This document shows positions 25,345 through 33,946 of a stretch of 34,259 nucleotides of DNA, one piece after another (the stretch's first letter is position 1; each line of letters begins with the position of its first letter). The notes below the pieces were generated by a model that saw nothing but the letters and a program-made list of their open reading frames with translations, had not been told where the DNA came from and did not search any database. The translations under genes were made by a program, and so were the position numbers. This DNA is from Bradyrhizobium sacchari (GTDB taxonomy: Bacteria; Pseudomonadota; Alphaproteobacteria; Rhizobiales; Xanthobacteraceae), in NCBI RefSeq assembly GCF_002068095.1, contig NZ_LWIG01000017.1:14477-48735 (forward strand), in the 5' to 3' direction.

Positions 25345-26652
25345 ATGGCCGCCCCCCTCAAAGCCGTTGACGGCAACGCCGATCGGACTAGCGATCTCCT
25401 GGCGCTGATGTCCGATCTCGGAACCCGTGCTCGCGCTGCCGCGCGCGTGCTGGCGCTGGCGCCGCCGGAGCAGAAGAACCGGGCGCTGGAGGCCATGGAG
25501 CGGGCGATCCGCGCCAACGCGGCGGCGATTCTTGCCGCCAATGCCGAGGACGTCGCCGAGGCCCGCGCCTCCGGCAACAGCACCTCCTCCTTCATCGACC
25601 GCCTGACGCTGACGCCGGCGCGGGTCGAGTCGATGGCCGAGGGCATCGGCATCGTGCGCGGCATCGCCGATCCCATCGGAATCGTCACCGAGAGCTGGCA
25701 GCGGCCGAACGGCATGACCATCGAGCGCGTGCGGGTGCCGCTCGGCGTCGTCGGCGTGATCTTCGAGAGCCGCCCCAATGTTGCGGCGGATGCTGGCGTT
25801 CTCTGCCTGAAGTCGGGCAACGCCGTGATCCTGCGCGGCGGCTCCGACAGTTTCCGCTCCTGCCGCGCGATCCATGAGTGCCTGGTGCAGGGCCTGCGCG
25901 AAGCGGGCCTCCCCGAAGCTGCGATCACGCTGGTGCCGACGCGCGACCGCGCGGCGGTCGGCATGATGCTGTCCGGACTGAACGGCGCCGTCGACGTGAT
26001 CGTGCCGCGCGGCGGCAAGAGCCTCGTCGCGCGCGTCGAGCAGGAGGCCCGCGTGCCCGTGTTCGCGCATCTCGAAGGAGTCAACCACGTCTATGTCGAT
26101 GCCAGCGCGGACCTTGCCATGGCGAAGTCGATCGTGCTCAACGCCAAGATGCGCCGCACCGGCGTCTGCGGCGCCGCCGAGACGCTGCTGGTCGATCGCG
26201 CGGCTGCGGCATCGAGCCTGAAGCCGCTGATCGAGATGCTGATCGAGGCGGGATGCGAAGTGCGCGGTGACGACGCCGTGCAGAAGGCCGATGCACGCGT
26301 CAAGCCTGCCAGCGAGGACGATTGGGACACCGAATATCTCGACGCGATCATCGCGGCGAGGGTGGTGGACGGCGTCGACGGCGCGATCGCGCATATCCAG
26401 AACCACGGCTCGCATCACACCGATGCCATCGTGAGCGCCGACGAAACCGCTGCGAAGAAATTCCTGAGCGAGGTCGATTCCGCGATCGTGCTGCACAACG
26501 CCTCGACGCAGTTCGCCGATGGCGGCGAGTTCGGCTTCGGCGCCGAGATCGGCATTGCCACCGGCCGCTTCCACGCCCGCGGTCCTGTCGGCGCCGAGCA
26601 GCTCACGAGCTTCAAATATCGCGTTCACGGCACCGGGCAGACGCGGCCGTAA
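25345..26652 (+). CDS. proA: Gamma-glutamyl phosphate reductase
   Basis: I chose ATG 25345 (MAAPLKAV), with AGAAGG upstream, giving 435 residues. The enzyme has the aldehyde-dehydrogenase-like fold: [41 protein letters not shown] and the catalytic-cysteine segment [14 protein letters not shown], ending with [12 protein letters not shown]. It reduces gamma-glutamyl phosphate to glutamate semialdehyde with NADPH. It is separated from proB by the reverse-strand ParDE-type pair, so it probably has its own promoter in the 25193-25344 region. nadD follows. Confidence 0.96.
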   Translation: MAAPLKAVDGNADRTSDLLALMSDLGTRARAAARVLALAPPEQKNRALEAMERAIRANAAAILAANAEDVAEARASGNSTSSFIDRLTLTPARVESMAEGIGIVRGIADPIGIVTESWQRPNGMTIERVRVPLGVVGVIFESRPNVAADAGVLCLKSGNAVILRGGSDSFRSCRAIHECLVQGLREAGLPEAAITLVPTRDRAAVGMMLSGLNGAVDVIVPRGGKSLVARVEQEARVPVFAHLEGVNHVYVDASADLAMAKSIVLNAKMRRTGVCGAAETLLVDRAAAASSLKPLIEMLIEAGCEVRGDDAVQKADARVKPASEDDWDTEYLDAIIAARVVDGVDGAIAHIQNHGSHHTDAIVSADETAAKKFLSEVDSAIVLHNASTQFADGGEFGFGAEIGIATGRFHARGPVGAEQLTSFKYRVHGTGQTRP

Positions 26653-26675
26653 GCAACGTTGCAAGGCGCGGGGCA

Positions 26676-27320
26676 TTGAGCAACACATTCGTCGTGCCGC
26701 GTTTTGTGGCGCAAGCGGTCCCGCCCCACACGGAGGGGATGCGCATCGGCCTGCTCGGCGGCTCGTTCAACCCGCCGCATCAGGCGCATCGCGCGATCAG
26801 CCGCTTCGCCTTGAGGCGATTGCAGCTCGATCGCGTCTGGTGGCTGGTGACTCCAGGCAATCCGCTCAAGGAGAACGGCAATCTGCACGAGCTCGGCGCG
26901 CGCATGCGGGCCGCGCGCGACGTCGCTGATGATCCGCGCATCGAGGTGAGCTGTCTCGAATCCGTCATCCGCACCCGCTATACTATCGATACGATCAACA
27001 CCTTGCGCCGCCGCTTCTCCGGCCTGCGCTTTGTCTGGATCATGGGCGCCGACAACCTCGCTCAATTCCATCGTTGGCAGGATTGGCGGCGCATCGCCGG
27101 CCAGGTACCGATGGCGGTCATCGATCGCCCGCCGCAGAGTTTTCGCGCCCTCGCCTCGCCCGCCGCCCAAGCGCTATCTCGTTACCGTCTGCCCGAGAAC
27201 AAGGCAGCGCTGCTTGCGGACCAGTCGGCGCCGGCCTGGGTGTTCCTCACCGGATTGAAGCTGAATCTGTCCTCGACCGGCCTGCGGAACCCGGACGGGA
27301 GCTGGAAAGGTACGAAGTGA
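26676..27320 (+). CDS. nadD: Nicotinate-nucleotide adenylyltransferase
   Basis: NadD makes deamido-NAD from nicotinate mononucleotide and ATP. The [14 protein letters not shown] motif (nucleotide binding), [25 protein letters not shown] and the C-terminal SSTGLR identify it. The start is uncertain. ATG 26739 has its GGAGG only two bases upstream, too close to work well. TTG 26676, with AAGG nine bases upstream, adds a 21-residue extension and is used here, giving 214 residues. It follows proA after 23 bases and probably shares its transcript. Confidence 0.9.
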   Translation: MSNTFVVPRFVAQAVPPHTEGMRIGLLGGSFNPPHQAHRAISRFALRRLQLDRVWWLVTPGNPLKENGNLHELGARMRAARDVADDPRIEVSCLESVIRTRYTIDTINTLRRRFSGLRFVWIMGADNLAQFHRWQDWRRIAGQVPMAVIDRPPQSFRALASPAAQALSRYRLPENKAALLADQSAPAWVFLTGLKLNLSSTGLRNPDGSWKGTK

Positions 27321-27447
27321 GACGGAGTGTACCGGCGTCGTGGGGACATTGGACTCTCTGGCATATTGAAACCCTTAACCCCACATGATGTAGTGTCACC
27401 CGTGAGCGCCGGATTCGGCTCTCGCGATACAGTGAAAGGAATGGTCC

Positions 27448-27885
27448 CTGGCCACATCTGTATTGTCCAAGTCTGTTTTACCCAAGGTTGCTAAGCCTAC
27501 GCGTAAAACATCGACCAAAGCTGCGGCCTTGCAGGCGCAACCCGACGCCGACAAGACGCTGAGCCTGATCCTCTCCCGCCTCGAGGATATGAAGGCGGAA
27601 GAGACGGTCACCATCGACCTTCGCGGCAAATCGGCATACTCCGACTACATGATCGTCACCACCGGCCGGGTGAACCGGCACGTCGGTGCGATCGCGGAGA
27701 ACGTGACGAAGGGCCTCAAGGAAACCGGCATCAAGAACATCCATGTCGAGGGCTTGCCCAATTGCGACTGGGTGCTGATCGATTCCGGCGATGTGATCGT
27801 GCACGTGTTCAGACCCGAGGTCCGTGAGTTCTACAATCTCGAGAGATTGTACACGCAGGGCCCAGGGGCGGCGAAGGCGATCTAG
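27448..27885 (+). CDS. rsfS: Ribosome silencing factor RsfS
   Basis: RsfS binds L14 and blocks subunit joining in stationary phase. The KTLSLILSRLEDMKAEE start of the domain, TIDLRGKSAYSDYMIVTTG, HVGAIAENV and DWVLIDSGDVIVHVFRPEVREFY are the family core. The start needs care. AAAGGA (27435-27440) is seven bases before CTG 27448, which I use (145 residues). TTG at 27463 has no such site, and ATG 27441 is out of frame. CTG starts are rare, so 27463 is the alternative. It sits between nadD and rlmH, the common order. Confidence 0.9.
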   Translation: MATSVLSKSVLPKVAKPTRKTSTKAAALQAQPDADKTLSLILSRLEDMKAEETVTIDLRGKSAYSDYMIVTTGRVNRHVGAIAENVTKGLKETGIKNIHVEGLPNCDWVLIDSGDVIVHVFRPEVREFYNLERLYTQGPGAAKAI

Positions 27886-27895
27886 AGGCTGACGA

Positions 27896-27914
27896 AGCCG
27901 ATTTCGAATCGGCT
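27896..27914 (+). repeat. Hairpin after rsfS
   Basis: AGCCGATT and AATCGGCT form a perfect 8-bp stem with a 3-base loop, 11 bases after the rsfS stop. There is no T-run; it may protect the transcript end or attenuate read-through to rlmH. Confidence 0.5.
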
Positions 27915-27981
27915 GACGCGCATGCTAGCGTCGTGCGCGCGCGGGATGCGCGCGGTCATGAAACCACGACGCTGAAACATC

Positions 27982-28464
27982 ATGCGTGTTGCTGTCATTG
28001 CGGTGGGCCGGCTGAAGCAGGGCCCCGAACGGGAGCTTGCCGACCGTTATTTCGAGCGGTTCGACGAGGCCGGTCGCAAGCTCGGATTCCGCGAGCTCAG
28101 CATCCACGAAATTCCCGAGAGCCGCGCGCGCGACGCCGCGACACGGATGACGGAAGAGGCCGCTGCGATCTCGGCGCATATTCCGGACAAATCCATCTTG
28201 GTGGCACTGGACGAACGCGGCCAGAATCTCGACTCCACCGTATTCGCACGGCATCTCGGGCGCTGGCGCGACGAGGGGGCCGGACATACTATCTTCATGA
28301 TCGGAGGGGCGGACGGACTTTCGCCCGAATTGCGCCGTAAGGCCAAGCTCGCGATCGCGTTCGGCTCTGCGACCTGGCCGCACCAAATGGTTCGCGTCAT
28401 GCTTCTGGAACAGCTGTATCGGGCCGCCACCATCCTGGCCGGCCACCCCTATCACCGCGCGTGA
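27982..28464 (+). CDS. rlmH: 23S rRNA (pseudouridine-1915-N3)-methyltransferase RlmH
   Basis: The 160-residue SPOUT enzyme has MRVAVIAVGRLKQGPERELA at the start, LVALDERGQNLDSTVFA, the SAM-binding knot FMIGGADGLS, and the C-terminal WPHQMVRVMLLEQLYRA with final HPYHRA. These are all conserved in RlmH. It methylates pseudouridine in helix 69 of 23S rRNA. It follows rsfS after 96 bases that include a hairpin, and precedes the envC-like gene by about 33 bases. Confidence 0.96.
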   Translation: MRVAVIAVGRLKQGPERELADRYFERFDEAGRKLGFRELSIHEIPESRARDAATRMTEEAAAISAHIPDKSILVALDERGQNLDSTVFARHLGRWRDEGAGHTIFMIGGADGLSPELRRKAKLAIAFGSATWPHQMVRVMLLEQLYRAATILAGHPYHRA

Positions 28465-28497
28465 TGCGCGCCACAACGAGCACCTTTGCCTAAAGCG

Positions 28498-29865
28498 ATG
28501 CGAGCGCCTGTCCTCAATCTGCTGATTGCAAGCCTCGCAGGCGCAAGCGTCGCGCAAGCTTACGCAAGCCTCGCGCAAGCTCAGACGGCAGCGCCCGCGC
28601 CCCAGACTGCAGCGGTCTCGCCCGACGCCATCAAGCAGCGCGAGCAGGAGCTGGAAGCTGCGCGCGCCAGGCAGAAGAGCGCGGAGGAAGCGCAGGCCAA
28701 GCTGAAGGCCGAGATCACCGCGCTTGGCCAGGACCGCACCCAGCTCAACCAGCAGCTGATCGACACCGCCGCCAATGTGCGTTCCGTCGAGACCAAGATC
28801 GACGAAGCCGAGGCGCGGCTGAAGACGCTGAACGGCCGCGAGCAGCAGATGCGCTCTTCGCTTGATTCGCGCCGCGCCGACATCGTCGAGGTGCTGGCGG
28901 CGCTGCAGCGCGCCGGCCGGCGCACGCCGCCGGCGCTGCTGGTGCGCCCTGAGGACGCGCTGCAATCCTTACGCACCGCGATGCTGCTCGGCGCCGTCGT
29001 GCCGGAATTGCGCGGCCGCGCGGAGAAGATCGCGGGCGAGCTCGGCGAGCTCGTCGCCCTGCGCAAGAACATCGCGAGCGAACGCGACCAACTCGCCAAT
29101 GACCGCGACAAGGTCCGCAACGACCAGAACCGCCTCGCGGCGCTCGTCGACGAGCGGCAGCGCCAGCAGGCCTCGCGCGAAAAGGACCTTGATGCCGAGA
29201 ATTCGCGCGCCATCGCTCTGTCAAAGCAGGTCGGTGATCTCCAGGGCCTGATCACCAAGATGGAGCAGGACCTCCAGAGCGCCGCCAAGGCGGCCGAGAA
29301 GGCCGCCGAGGCCGCAAGACAGGCCGAGGCCAAGGAGGCCAAATTGGCAGCGGCAAACGCGGCGGCCAGCGCCAAATCCGGCCCCGCCGCTTTCAAGGAC
29401 CGGTCCAGGACCACTCCCGCGATCGCCTTCGCCTCGGCCAAGGGCCTCCTGCCCCTCCCGGTTAACGGTAACAAGATCAGGGACTTTGGCGGTTCCGACG
29501 GGGTCGGCGGGGTGCAGAAGGGCATTTCGCTGGCGAGCAAGCCCGGCGCCCAGGTCACGACGCCGTGCGACGGCTGGGTGGTCTATGCCGGGCCGTTCCG
29601 CAGCTATGGACAACTCTTGATCCTCAACGCCGGGGGCGGGTATCATGTCCTGATCGCCGGGATGGAGCGCATTTCGGTCAACATCGGACAGTTTGTGCTC
29701 ACGGGGGAGCCAGTCGCGACCATGGGGTCGACCTCTCAAGTCGCCTCCATTCTCGCCACGAACGCGAGTCAACCTGTGCTGTATGTCGAGTTCCGTAAAG
29801 ACGGCACTCCAATCGATCCAGGCCCATGGTGGGCCGCAAATGAAGGCGAGAAGGTTCGCGGATGA
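28498..29865 (+). CDS. EnvC-like murein hydrolase activator with degenerate LytM domain
   Basis: I chose ATG 28498 (455 residues); TTG 28486 is an alternative. The product has a signal peptide ending near AQAQTA and a long coiled coil (about residues 40-270) rich in Lys/Glu/Gln/Ala. Its C-terminal LytM/M23 domain lacks the zinc site: the first ligand position reads GGVQKGISLA, the YAH position reads YHVLIAGM and the HLHFEVR position reads VLYVEFRK. This matches EnvC, which activates amidases rather than cutting peptidoglycan itself. It overlaps ctpA by ATGA, linking cell-wall splitting to periplasmic proteolysis. Confidence 0.88.
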   Translation: MRAPVLNLLIASLAGASVAQAYASLAQAQTAAPAPQTAAVSPDAIKQREQELEAARARQKSAEEAQAKLKAEITALGQDRTQLNQQLIDTAANVRSVETKIDEAEARLKTLNGREQQMRSSLDSRRADIVEVLAALQRAGRRTPPALLVRPEDALQSLRTAMLLGAVVPELRGRAEKIAGELGELVALRKNIASERDQLANDRDKVRNDQNRLAALVDERQRQQASREKDLDAENSRAIALSKQVGDLQGLITKMEQDLQSAAKAAEKAAEAARQAEAKEAKLAAANAAASAKSGPAAFKDRSRTTPAIAFASAKGLLPLPVNGNKIRDFGGSDGVGGVQKGISLASKPGAQVTTPCDGWVVYAGPFRSYGQLLILNAGGGYHVLIAGMERISVNIGQFVLTGEPVATMGSTSQVASILATNASQPVLYVEFRKDGTPIDPGPWWAANEGEKVRG

Positions 29866-31217
29866 TGCGCAAGACTTCAGTAATCCTCCTCAGCGCGGCC
29901 ACCGGTGCAGCGCTGACGCTGTTCGTGACCCAGCCGCGCGCGGTGTTCATGGGCTCCAGCGCGCGAGCCGCCACCGCGGACACCTATCGCCAGCTCAACC
30001 TGTTCGGCGACGTGTTCGAGCGCGTGCGCTCCGACTATGTCGAGAAGCCCGACGACACCAAGCTGATCGAATCCGCCATCAGCGGCATGCTCACCGGCCT
30101 CGATCCGCATTCGAGCTACATGGACGCCAAGAGCTTCCGCGACATGCAGGTGCAGACCCGCGGTGAGTTCGGCGGCCTCGGCATCGAGGTCACGATGGAA
30201 GACGGCCTGATCAAGGTGGTCTCGCCGATCGACGACACGCCCGCTTCGCGCGCCGGCATCATGGCCAACGACATCATCACCAATCTCGACGACGAGGCGG
30301 TGCAGGGCCTGACCCTGAACCAGGCGGTCGAGAAGATGCGCGGTCCTGTCAACACCAAGATCAAGCTCAAGATCATCCGCAAGGGCCAGGACAATCCGCT
30401 CGACGTGACGCTGGTGCGCGACAACATCCGCGTCCGCTCGGTGCGCGCGCGCGTCGAAGCCGACGACATCGCCTATATCCGCATCACCACCTTCAACGAG
30501 CAGACCACCGAAGGCCTGAAGCGCGAGGTCGCCAACCTCTCGAATCAGATCGGCGACAAGCTGAAGGGCTACATCATCGATCTCCGCAACAACCCGGGCG
30601 GCCTGCTCGAGGAAGCGGTCACCGTCTCCGACTCGTTCCTGGAGAAGGGCGAGATCGTGTCGACCCGCGGCCGCAATGCCGAGGAGACCCAGCGCCGCAC
30701 CGCCCATGCCGGCGACCTCACCAAGGGCAAGCCGGTCATCGTGCTGGTCAACGGCGGCTCGGCCTCCGCATCCGAGATCGTCGCCGGCGCGCTGCAGGAC
30801 CACAAGCGCGCGACCATCGTCGGCACGCGCTCGTTCGGCAAGGGCTCGGTGCAGACCATCATCCCGCTCGGCTCGGGCAACGGCGCGCTGCGCCTGACCA
30901 CCGCGCGCTACTACACGCCGTCGGGCAAGTCGATCCAGGCCAAGGGCATCGTGCCCGACATCGAGGTGCTGCAGGACGTGCCGGACGAATTGAAGTCGCG
31001 CACCGACACCAAGGGCGAGGCTTCGCTGCGCGGCCACCTCAAGAACGACGGCGACGAGAAGACCGGTTCGCAGTCCTACGTGCCGCCGGATGCCAAGGAC
31101 GACAAGGCGCTCAAGCTCGCCGACGACCTGCTCCACGGCATCAAGAACAGCGCCTCCGCCGCACCCACCCCGGGCGCCGACAAGGCCGCGACCGACAAGC
31201 CCAAAGCGGCGAACTAA
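29862..31217 (+). CDS. ctpA: C-terminal processing peptidase (S41), CtpA
   Basis: This 451-residue periplasmic protease has an N-terminal signal/anchor and a PDZ domain (about residues 95-180, GEFGGLGIEV to IIRKGQ). Its S41 catalytic core contains the dyad S302 (in GSASASE) and K327 (in FGKGSVQ), spaced 25 apart as in E. coli Prc. The TLN and GGLL segments are also conserved. It trims or degrades exported proteins from the C-terminus. Translation is coupled to the envC-like gene by ATGA. The Ala/Lys/Pro-rich tail of about 30 residues is low-complexity. It is followed by an intrinsic terminator. Confidence 0.95.
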   Translation: MMRKTSVILLSAATGAALTLFVTQPRAVFMGSSARAATADTYRQLNLFGDVFERVRSDYVEKPDDTKLIESAISGMLTGLDPHSSYMDAKSFRDMQVQTRGEFGGLGIEVTMEDGLIKVVSPIDDTPASRAGIMANDIITNLDDEAVQGLTLNQAVEKMRGPVNTKIKLKIIRKGQDNPLDVTLVRDNIRVRSVRARVEADDIAYIRITTFNEQTTEGLKREVANLSNQIGDKLKGYIIDLRNNPGGLLEEAVTVSDSFLEKGEIVSTRGRNAEETQRRTAHAGDLTKGKPVIVLVNGGSASASEIVAGALQDHKRATIVGTRSFGKGSVQTIIPLGSGNGALRLTTARYYTPSGKSIQAKGIVPDIEVLQDVPDELKSRTDTKGEASLRGHLKNDGDEKTGSQSYVPPDAKDDKALKLADDLLHGIKNSASAAPTPGADKAATDKPKAAN

Positions 31218-31241
31218 ATCGGCGCATCAGGCAATCTTCCG

Positions 31242-31271
31242 AAAAGGGCGGCTCCTCGAGCCGCCCTTTTT
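31242..31271 (+). terminator. Rho-independent terminator after ctpA
   Basis: GGGCGGCTC (31246-31254) pairs with GAGCCGCCC (31258-31266) with a 3-base loop, followed by TTTTT. Flanking AAAA can extend the stem. It ends the envC-ctpA transcript. Confidence 0.88.
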
Positions 31272-31362
31272 GCTTGGAACTCCCGTCGTCCCCGGCCTAT
31301 CCCGGCCTGCCGCCGCTTGACCCCGCCGTGGTATCGTCGGGATCAGTGATTCGGGATCGCGC

Positions 31363-32583
31363 ATGACTGAAACGGCCGATGATCTGAGCACCCCGCTCGG
31401 ACAGGATAAGCCGCGCCGCAAGCGCCGGCTGCGGCTGCCGTTCACCGCCATGCAGCTGCTGGCCGTGCTGCTCGGCCTGTTCCTGGTGACCTTTGCCGGC
31501 TTCGCCATCTTCAACAAGGACCCGCTCGGCGGCGAGCCGATGACGCGGATCGCGATCCGCGAGCCCAAAGCCACGGAGGAGAAGCCTGCGGCCTCCGGCC
31601 ACGGCTCGGAGATCAAGCCGGACAGCAAGCACGAGACGAAGGAAGCGCCGAAGCAGGCCGCCCCGGGTGAGCAGAAGACCGTCACCATGATCGACGGCTT
31701 GACCGGCGCGCGGCACGACGTGGTGATCGGCGCTGGCGAGGCCTCCGACAAGGGCGAGGCGGCTTCCGCCCCGCCGGTCATGGCCGGGATCGACCCCAAG
31801 CTGCTGGAGAAGTCGCGCTACGGGATGATTCCCGCGGTCGCCGGCGACCTCAAGTCGTTCAACGTCTATGCGGCCGACGCCGACCGTGCCAAGGCCGCCA
31901 AGATGCCGGTGGTCGCCATCGTGATCGGCGGGCTCGGCGTCGGCGCCGCCAAGACCACGGACGCGATCATGAAGCTGCCGCCGGCGGTCACGCTGGCCTT
32001 CACGCCCTATGGCGCCGATCCCGGCAAGCTTGCCGAGCGGGCGCGCGCCCAGCGCCACGAGATCTTCCTGCAGATCCCGATGGAGCCCTACGACTTCCCG
32101 GACAATGATCCGGGGCCGCAGACGCTGCTGACCTCGCTCAGCCCCGACCAGAACATGGACCGCCTGTACTGGCACCTCAGCCGTATGCAGGGCTATGCCG
32201 GTCTCGCCAATTTCATGGGCGCCCGCTTCATCGCGACGGAGCCGGCGATGCAGCCGATCATCCGCGAGGCGGCCAAGCGCGGCCTCGGCTTCTTCGACGA
32301 CGGCTCCTCGCCCCGCAGCATCGCGCCCCAGGCCACGGCCAGCGCGTCGATGCCGTTCGGCAAGGGCGACATCGCCATCGACGCGGTGCCGACCCCGACC
32401 GAGATCGACCGCGCCCTGAACAAGCTCGAATCCACCGCCCGCGAGCGCGGCGTCGCCGTCGGGACCGCCTCTGCCCTGCCGGTCTCGATCGACCGCGTCA
32501 GTGCCTGGACCAAGACATTGGGCGACCGAGGTATCCTTTTGGTGCCATTGACAACTGCGATGCTGAAATCAAAATCCAGCTAA
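31363..32583 (+). CDS. Divergent polysaccharide deacetylase (YibQ-like, PF04748)
   Basis: The 406-residue protein has a charged cytoplasmic N-terminus, one transmembrane helix (about residues 30-50, [20 protein letters not shown]) and a Lys/Glu/Ala-rich linker. The periplasmic domain from about residue 180 ([62 protein letters not shown]) is the divergent polysaccharide deacetylase fold, whose usual metal ligands are not all obvious. Members often neighbour envC and ctpA, as here, which implies an envelope role. The substrate is unknown. It begins after the ctpA terminator. Confidence 0.9.
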   Translation: MTETADDLSTPLGQDKPRRKRRLRLPFTAMQLLAVLLGLFLVTFAGFAIFNKDPLGGEPMTRIAIREPKATEEKPAASGHGSEIKPDSKHETKEAPKQAAPGEQKTVTMIDGLTGARHDVVIGAGEASDKGEAASAPPVMAGIDPKLLEKSRYGMIPAVAGDLKSFNVYAADADRAKAAKMPVVAIVIGGLGVGAAKTTDAIMKLPPAVTLAFTPYGADPGKLAERARAQRHEIFLQIPMEPYDFPDNDPGPQTLLTSLSPDQNMDRLYWHLSRMQGYAGLANFMGARFIATEPAMQPIIREAAKRGLGFFDDGSSPRSIAPQATASASMPFGKGDIAIDAVPTPTEIDRALNKLESTARERGVAVGTASALPVSIDRVSAWTKTLGDRGILLVPLTTAMLKSKSS

Positions 32584-32657
32584 ATCAACGGATTGGTACG
32601 GCACGAGGTCTCGCGGGACCGGCATGCCCACCAAGTGCAGGCAAGAGGTCTGGCGGA

Positions 32658-33164
32658 ATGGCGCGTTACGAGGATCTGCCCTACCGGACCTGCGTCGGTG
32701 TGATGCTGATCAATACGAAGGGACTGGTGTTCATCGGCCGCCGCGCCGGCGGCATCGAGCATGTCGACGACGCGCATGTCTGGCAGATGCCGCAGGGCGG
32801 CGTCGATCCCGGCGAGGACACCTGGGAGGCTGCCAAGCGCGAGCTCTATGAGGAGACCAGCGTGCGTTCGGTGGAGCGGCTCGGCGAGGTTCCGGACTGG
32901 CTGATCTACGACATCCCGCGCACGGTCGCGGGCCGCGCCTGGAAGGGCCGCTACCGCGGCCAGCGCCAGAAATGGTTCGCAGTCCGCTTCACCGGCAAGG
33001 ACAGCGAGATCAACGTCGAGAAGCCCGGCGGCGGCGGCCACAAGGCCGAATTCGTCAACTGGCGCTGGGAGCCGATGAAGAACCTCCCCGAGCTGATCAT
33101 CCCGTTCAAGCGCCCGGTCTACGAGCGCGTGGTGAAGGAATTTTCCGCGCTGGCGGAGGATTGA
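32658..33164 (+). CDS. rppH: RNA pyrophosphohydrolase RppH (Nudix), paralogue 1
   Basis: The 168-residue Nudix enzyme starts [19 protein letters not shown]. Its Nudix box runs from G47 to V69 with E53, R61, E62, E65 and E66 in place. The segments WQMPQGG and [13 protein letters not shown] are characteristic of RppH/YgdP rather than of other Nudix proteins. RppH removes pyrophosphate from 5'-triphosphorylated RNA to start decay; related enzymes hydrolyse diadenosine polyphosphates. A homologous gene follows 107 bases later. GGCGG a few bases upstream is a weak ribosome-binding site. Confidence 0.93.
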   Translation: MARYEDLPYRTCVGVMLINTKGLVFIGRRAGGIEHVDDAHVWQMPQGGVDPGEDTWEAAKRELYEETSVRSVERLGEVPDWLIYDIPRTVAGRAWKGRYRGQRQKWFAVRFTGKDSEINVEKPGGGGHKAEFVNWRWEPMKNLPELIIPFKRPVYERVVKEFSALAED

Positions 33165-33179
33165 TCCTTGTTGTCGTCG

Positions 33180-33246
33180 CGGGGCGATGCGACAGCATCG
33201 AACCCGGGACCTCGAGATTCCGGGTTCGATGCTTCGCATCGCCCCG
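33180..33246. repeat. Palindromic repeat between the two Nudix genes
   Basis: The outer arms CGGGGCGATGC (33180-33190) and GCATCGCCCCG (33236-33246) enclose the inner arms GCATCGAACCCGG (33195-33207) and CCGGGTTCGATGC (33220-33232), all perfect. The element could form a long stem ahead of the second Nudix gene and belongs to the style of dispersed palindromes seen at 17.4 kb. Confidence 0.85.
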
Positions 33247-33271
33247 GAATGACGATGAGAGAAATTTGCAA

Positions 33272-33772
33272 GTGACGAACGAAAAACCCTACCGCCCCAA
33301 CGTCGGCATCGCCCTCTTCAACGCCGACGGCCGTGTGCTGATCGGCCACCGCTTCAAGGGCGACGGGCCCGAGATCATTCTGCCGGGCCTCGACTGGCAG
33401 ATGCCGCAGGGTGGGGTCGACGAGGGCGAGAATCTGCGCGATGCGGCGATGCGCGAGCTGTGGGAGGAGACCAACGTCGTCAGCGCCGACTATCTCGGCG
33501 AGACCGACTGGTTCACTTACGAGTTTCCGCCTTACGACGGACCACAGACGCATCGCCTGGCGAAGTTTCGCGGGCAGCGGCAAAAATGGTTCGCGCTGCG
33601 CTTCACCGGCAGGGATGACGAGATCGACCCGCTGACACCGCGCAACGGGCAGCCCGCGGAGTTCGACGCCTGGCGCTGGGAGCGGCTGGATCGGGTCGCC
33701 GATCTCGTGGTGCCGTTCCGCCGCGAGGTTTATCAGGCCGTGGCGCGAGAGTTCGCGGCGTTCGCAAACTGA
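33272..33772 (+). CDS. RppH-like Nudix hydrolase, paralogue 2
   Basis: The start at GTG 33272 gives 166 residues; GAGAGAA upstream is a plausible ribosome-binding site. The frame is open upstream only through the palindromic repeat. The Nudix box has the same numbering as its neighbour (G47, E53, R61, E62, E65, E66), and WQMPQGG and [13 protein letters not shown] are shared. The N-terminus (PYRPNVGIALFN), an ILPGLDWQ insert and the middle segment differ, so it is an old paralogue rather than a recent copy. It probably acts on capped or triphosphate RNA or dinucleoside polyphosphates. A 25-bp repeat starts five bases after its stop codon. Confidence 0.9.
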   Translation: MTNEKPYRPNVGIALFNADGRVLIGHRFKGDGPEIILPGLDWQMPQGGVDEGENLRDAAMRELWEETNVVSADYLGETDWFTYEFPPYDGPQTHRLAKFRGQRQKWFALRFTGRDDEIDPLTPRNGQPAEFDAWRWERLDRVADLVVPFRREVYQAVAREFAAFAN

Positions 33773-33776
33773 AACT

Positions 33777-33801
33777 GCGAAAACAACCCCATGCACAGTA
33801 G
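33777..33801 (+). repeat. 25-bp dispersed exact repeat, copy 2
   Basis: Identical to 7948-7972 and in the same orientation, starting five bases after the Nudix stop codon. Again it lies just downstream of a forward gene. The following 80 bases show no other similarity to the first copy. Confidence 0.9.
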
Positions 33802-33887
33802 GACGGGGTTTGAAATCATGAGAGAATTTTCGCCGGACCTTTGCGTGTGAAGGGAGGCGAGACGCCACCACCCGCTCCGCTTGAGCA

Positions 33888-33930
33888 ACCGGCAACATAG
33901 GTAACGGTTCAGACCGACGACATGGGTAAC
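33888..33930 (-). repeat. Imperfect tandem repeat at the transposase 3' flank, probable IS end
   Basis: Two 18-base units, ACCGGCAACATAGGTAAC (33888-33905) and ACCGACGACATGGGTAAC (33913-33930), match at 15 of 18 positions with a period of 25. They lie just beyond the transposase stop, where the right end of an IS481-type element would be. Paired motifs of this form fit transposase-binding sites; the assignment is inference. Confidence 0.6.
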
Positions 33931-33946
33931 ACAATTCTCGTTTCGT

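Noticed and set aside
27441..27494. A 17-codon leader peptide frame (ATG 27441) ahead of rsfS
   Set aside because: The ribosome-binding site abuts the ATG with no spacer, and the site is correctly spaced for the rsfS CTG instead.
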